A stretch of 64,000 nt of DNA from Cladorhizidae sp. MBARI D1340-BT2 (taxonomy: Eukaryota > Porifera > Demospongiae > Poecilosclerida > Cladorhizidae), in NCBI GenBank assembly GCA_028752905.1, contig JAQNBH010000009.1, forward strand, positions 30,176,976-30,240,975. The letters run 5' to 3'. The position numbers were made by a program, and so were the translations under genes. The first letter of the stretch is position 1. Each line of letters opens with the position of its first letter. The notes beneath the pieces were generated by a model. That model made no database searches. It had not been told where the DNA came from and was given only the letters and a program-made list of their open reading frames with translations. Positions 59,500-64,000 of the stretch are shown in pieces.

Positions 59500-60147
59500 T
59501 AAGTGCAGATTTCTGGAAATAGCTGCTCGAGAGAAAGCTTATCCTCAACAGTCAACATGCATGAGGGACATAGTAGCCTCAGAGTTCATGCTCTCCCAGT
59601 CATGTAGTCAGAGCCAAGATTAAGCATCAAGAAATTTGACCTTCGTAGATGTATAGATAACACAGGCATTGTGCCCGATCTTGATGCACTGGGACTGGCC
59701 TAAGTTTGTGTTTTATCACAGCTTTGCATCACTTCATATCACTTCATTTTAGACTTGATCTTGTCATTGCATAAAATTGTGCTAATTGCATAACTACAAG
59801 CACCAATTGCACACTTCAACATGCACATGCATAAGCAATGAAGGATGTTGTCTGTGAGTTACCATTCCCCATTGGTCACATGAGCCGGGAGGTAACAAGA
59901 GAATATATGGTATCCAGATCATTTGGATTTGATACTCCATTTGTGTTGAAATCCAACCATGTTTGTTATCGACACCAGCTATCCATAACTCGGCGTCAAA
60001 ATGAGGTTATAGGTTTTCGTCATGTCCCTAGGTTTTAGTCCTTGTAAGAGACGGAGGGGGCGATCCAAATGTATCGGACTCAGCTCCAACAGCTGAAATG
60101 TTCGGAAAAATGATCATTTATCGACATTCTTGTCGAATGATTAGGCA
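59500..60147 (+). repeat. Inverted repeat of 50505-51165, beside copy A5
   Basis: Partner of 50505-51165. The frame 59838-60038 (SREVTREYMVSRSFGFDTPF, then HQLSITRRQNEVIGFRHVPR) stops early. It lies tail to tail with the C-terminal extension of integrase copy A5. Confidence 0.75.
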
Positions 60148-60149
60148 CT

Positions 60150-63100
60150 GACTCTTCTCTGGACTCCCAGGGGAAGCTGTATCACTCAACTCATCAGATG
60201 ATCCAGGGTTGTTCGAACTGGTGTTGTGTGACTGGATGGATGAAGGTATCTCATGTTGAACTGGCATCTCTCTAGTTAAGTAAGGCCTCAAGAGACCGAC
60301 ATAACCTTAAACTTCATTATGTTTTGGTTGTTATCCTGCAGTGTGCAGAGTCCTTTGGGTGAGACATAACGATTACATAGGGTCCCCACCAATCCTGGAC
60401 CAGCCTGTCTCCTTTTCTGGATACATTCCTTGCATTCCTCTTTTATAGTCAACAGGTTAGTAATATAAAATTAAAACCATCCAGTAAAGGTCGAGCGACA
60501 GATAACAAATATATCACAAAAAACAGACAAGGATATTCTAACATTTATCAAAACTCGGAAATACATCTATCCAGAAAATTTTATTATTCTTAGCCTTTAA
60601 AATTTTTCTCAGAAACAACAATGGGACTCTAATTTAATTCAGCTTATATAAAGGAACACATTAAAGGTACACATTAATTCATAAAAACATACCTATTGCC
60701 GTTATAAGCCTCTTTTTTGCTAGGAATCGAAATAAGCTTTATGCTTCGCTTTAGTTTCTTCAATTTTCAACCGTATCTTCTCATATGTACCTATGTGATT
60801 ACAAAATAAAACTGATCTGTAACATGATTTTCGGGGAGTGCATCAAACATTTTCAATAAACTACTTGTCCCCCATTTATTGTTAAAAAAAAAGTGTCAGC
60901 AATTCCATGTCATATATTTATGTTTGCCAGTCAGTTTTGTTCTTACATCTGCCACATGCTTCTCCAAATTATTTTGTATGTCTTTTCAGGAGACATAGTG
61001 AGTGAGATGTTTTCATAGAGAAGCTCCTGCTCATTCTCATGTTCTGCATTATTGATGGCTATGGAATCCCTAGCTGTTCGGTAGAACATCAACACAAATG
61101 GCTGTTGCTTTGTTGAAGACTGGACACTTGTATTGATACCATAAGTGGTGGGCAGTACATATCTAAATAAGTACATACATAGAAATCATATACAAGCAGC
61201 ACATTCAAGGTATATGCATCCTTTAGCTGAAAGCTTACACTAAAAACCATGTTTATATTTTTAGCATATAAGAATTTGGAAAATAATATACCGTATTGCT
61301 ACAATGTGCACTTTAGAGATTTTGAGCTCCATAAATGTATAATGCGCTCTTAGTTTTTATAATAAGTACCACTAATTATAACAAGATCGGTTGGCACTTT
61401 TCTGCGCACTATCCTGAACATCCAGTACCCTCTTAACATTTTCGTTTGCTCTCCTGATACTTCTCTGATCGATTCCTGCGTCTTTGCTAGTAGGCAGGGA
61501 TTGTTTGAAGCACATTGGAATGGTCACACTGTAGTCAGCTTCTTTCTCGCTAGTAAAACGTCTGGCTTTTGGCTGCAATATGCACGCGGAATGTTTTGTG
61601 CGATAAAAAATATTGCGAGTATGTTTTACGAATAACAATTCTCTCGCAAAACTTAATCATATTTTGTAGCAATACGGTAGCAATAACTACAATTTTTTAT
61701 GCCATTTCATAATTTTATATGTGTGTTTGTGTATGTGAGAGGGTGGGTGCTTCAGTGTGAGAGGATTCATTGGAGAGATTCTGGTGAGATTTTCTGGGGT
61801 AATCTCAGATTAGCATGAAATGTGATATTGGCACCTATTGGAAGGTGGTGGTAATAGTAGAAACCTCTCTATTTATTAACAAACTGTCATCTTGAAAAAT
61901 AATTATTAAATATTGGGAGCATACTTGTTCCAGTCAGATTGAGCATCGTTTGTATACTTGGACTAATCAAACTTAAGAGTTTGATTAGTCTGCTCATTTG
62001 GCCATTGGTCTGAGGGTGATATGCTAAACATACCATCTTTTTCACTCCAAAAGCAGTCAAGACAACATCATTGAGCTGAGTTATCAAATAAGTTCACACA
62101 AACAGAACATTACTCTACATGAATATTTATCAAAAGGAAGCAGGAGGAAATTTCCCGAGAATCAAGACTGAAGTCGCTAATAAAGTTATCTTAAATTGTG
62201 TTAATTAAGTCTGCCTTGTACTGAATAGTCTAACTTTGCTCTTGTAAACAAATCCAACACATTTTCCTTGATTATTTTTCACTTCTCAGAGCACATACAT
62301 GTCATTTCATGAACATAGATGGCAACAGTTTAATTAAGTTAGTTAACTGGTTTATAAATTCACGCCCCTGATCCATTATAATTTTTTAGGGAGGACCATA
62401 ACTGTAGATCAGCTCGAGTAGAATGCTTGCAACATCACCAGCTGACTTGGACTTGATTGGCCGAGCAAATACCCACTTGGTAAAGAGATCTGTAACAGTG
62501 CAGACATATATATGGCCTTCGTCTGTGGCTGCAAATGGACTAATGAGGTCTATACCCAAAATCTCCCATCTGTAAGTATTTGCTACATAATTTTAAGCAA
62601 ATCAGATGTGCCTGTAATTACCTGATTTTATGCATTTTAATTATTATATAGTGCATAAGATTTGGATTGGTAAAGGATCCATCTAACCTGTTTATTAAAA
62701 TTAACCAAAAAATTATTCAATTTAATCTGTTTATATATGTAGCGTCTAAATTCCCCTATTTACTAACTTGTCCAATATCAGACATATTCATGCAACTTAA
62801 AAGTTTAGGCTTCTCTTGCCTGCATTTTAAAATGCGTTAGCACTCTCATGTAGGTTTGGCAGGTCAGAGATCATTCAGCAACAAACTAAAACTCGCCATA
62901 TACTCGATTCTATCCCTATACAGACCCTAAAAACAGGATGTCGCAGAAATCCTTCCCAACAATATAGCACACAGAAGCGCAGTTCTCCAAACTAAAAAAA
63001 AGGTCGGAAAAATGACGCGTAAAATCATCATCAGCATCATCATCATCATCATTATCATCATCATCATCATCATCATCTTATTGGCTGCATAGATTTCATT

Positions 63101-63478
63101 TATTTTTATGCCCTTTTGTAGAGTGCTATGGGAAGGTGCCTTTTGGTATCGCTTTAGAGAGCTACAAAAAAAAAGTTGATTTTTTGCATATATAGTTCGT
63201 CTAAGATGCCATCTTTGAATGGCGTGCGCAACCCAAATTGCTCGATCCTTTACCAAATCACTGTGTTAGATGCAGTGGATTGAGGGTATGGTGAAGAATC
63301 AAAGAAGGATTGCTAAATGTAGTTACTGATGGGGGAACCATTTTAGGATTGTTCCTTGTGGCATTCCAAACCAATGGACCAATCTGTCCCAAACTTGTTA
63401 TGCATGCATACCAACTTGATCTGGGGAGTAGTAACCTGGGCTAGGTCTGACCTGGACACTCCTCTTCATGTGGGCATT
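60150..63478 (-). pseudogene. GINGER/GIN1-like integrase element, copy A5 (outside palindrome)
   Basis: Minus strand. Exon 3 at 62569-62347 (GIDLISPFAATDEGH, shared TAA at 62388-62386, donor GT changed to TT). Exon 4 at about 62075-61925. Exon 5 at 61162-60947, shifted near its end. Exon 6 at 60790-60693. Exon 7 at about 60445-60320, with GPYVIV and SPKGLCTLQD. Only this copy shows a plausible protein tail beyond the GPY/F domain: RPYLTREMPVQHEIPSS, then NNPGSSDELSDTASPGSPEK. The upstream flank matches copies A2 and A3 to 63478. An 88-codon frame at 61638-61372 lies inside the intron between exons 4 and 5 and is present, broken, in all copies; its role is unknown. Confidence 0.83.
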
Positions 63479-63479
63479 A

Positions 63480-64000
63480 ATATATTTACTCTTGCAGCGC
63501 CAGCCTGTCTTCATCATTGTCACACTGACTTGAGTCCTAAATCGGCACAACTATCTTGAGCTGCAGCTTGGCCTGCAACAAACTGTGCCATGCTAGCTTC
63601 CAAATAGTGTTTTGAAACCGGGGCACTTGTCATCAGTCGTGTACCTGCCAGAAAGGGGATCGGTAAAGGGTCTGACGCACAAGAAATGTTGCTGATAGAG
63701 GAGGAAAGAGAAATTGTTCCCAGGGAAAGGGGAGGAGGAAAGAGAAATAAATTATGTCTCTACCGGGAAAGAGGAATAAATTATTATACCGTAGCGGTAA
63801 GCAGTTTGTTCAATGTTGTATTATTTGATGCTGTCATAGCAGCTAGTAGCTGAAGCTCAAGATTGTTCCTCTTCCAAGGTAATAATTCTGTACTAATATC
63901 CGTACCATCTGTAGAGTAGTGTGATATTCCGTACAAGTACGGAAAAATCCATGCACTTGGCCAGCACTGCTACCGTCACTGCCAGCGAGTGCAAATATTT
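63480..64000. other. Window end, no gene recognised
   Basis: Unique-looking sequence beyond the end of copy A5. Minus-strand frames such as MAQFVAGQAAAQDSCADLGL (about 63592-63530) are short. A GGAAAGAG/GGAGGAAAGAGAAAT block is repeated at 63699-63775. Nothing else is supportable. Confidence 0.35.

Overview
The window looks like a piece of a eukaryotic, most likely animal, nuclear genome that is AT-rich and dominated by transposons. Reading frames are short and split by GT-AG introns. The recognisable cellular genes are eukaryotic (an FTSJ3/Spb1-type rRNA methyltransferase and a CobW/COG0523 GTPase, both broken). Mobile elements include piggyBac, intron-bearing GINGER/GIN1-like integrase elements, a Gypsy relative with a SCAN-like gag, and a CR1/Jockey-like LINE. 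A sponge or another early-branching invertebrate fits best, but this is an impression from the mix of elements, not a proof. I see no intact complete gene.

Layout. Positions 1-20232 and 21235-40649 are two arms of one very large inverted repeat (about 20 kb each, a few percent different by eye), meeting at a 100-base assembly gap and a TTA microsatellite. From outside to inside each arm holds: a small intact-looking terminal exon, a pogo-type transposase remnant, a decayed FTSJ3-like gene, a foldback MITE, a tandem satellite, a (CCTA)n tract of different length in the two arms, a Gypsy-like gag-protease-integrase remnant, and two inverted copies of the GINGER-like integrase element. The inner GINGER copy of each arm carries a piggyBac element at the same TTAA, but the two piggyBac elements differ. 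The arms also differ by kilobase-scale indels: an FTSJ3 exon survives only on the right, an integrase zinc-binding region only on the left. Because the arms meet at a gap, a head-to-head join of two haplotypes is as likely as a real palindrome.

From 40650 on the sequence is not palindromic. It holds a DDE transposase pseudogene cut by a third piggyBac element (41084-43542), a LINE remnant (43830-45480), a frameshifted CobW-family pseudogene (45838-47290), several minisatellites, an LTR-retrotransposon leader plus gag (53380-54724), a piggyBac-like MITE (57152-57669), a coiled-coil repeat coding segment with one stop (58800-59290), and a fifth GINGER-like copy (60150-63478). A 650-base segment at 50505-51165 returns inverted at 59500-60147, directly beside that fifth copy.

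No metabolic pathway or operon-like unit is visible; the biology is the interplay of mobile elements, nested insertion and large inverted duplication. Main points for follow-up: the palindrome, the two different piggyBac elements at one mirrored site, the multi-exon GINGER-like integrase whose copies share one premature stop, and the Gypsy remnant with integrase directly behind protease.
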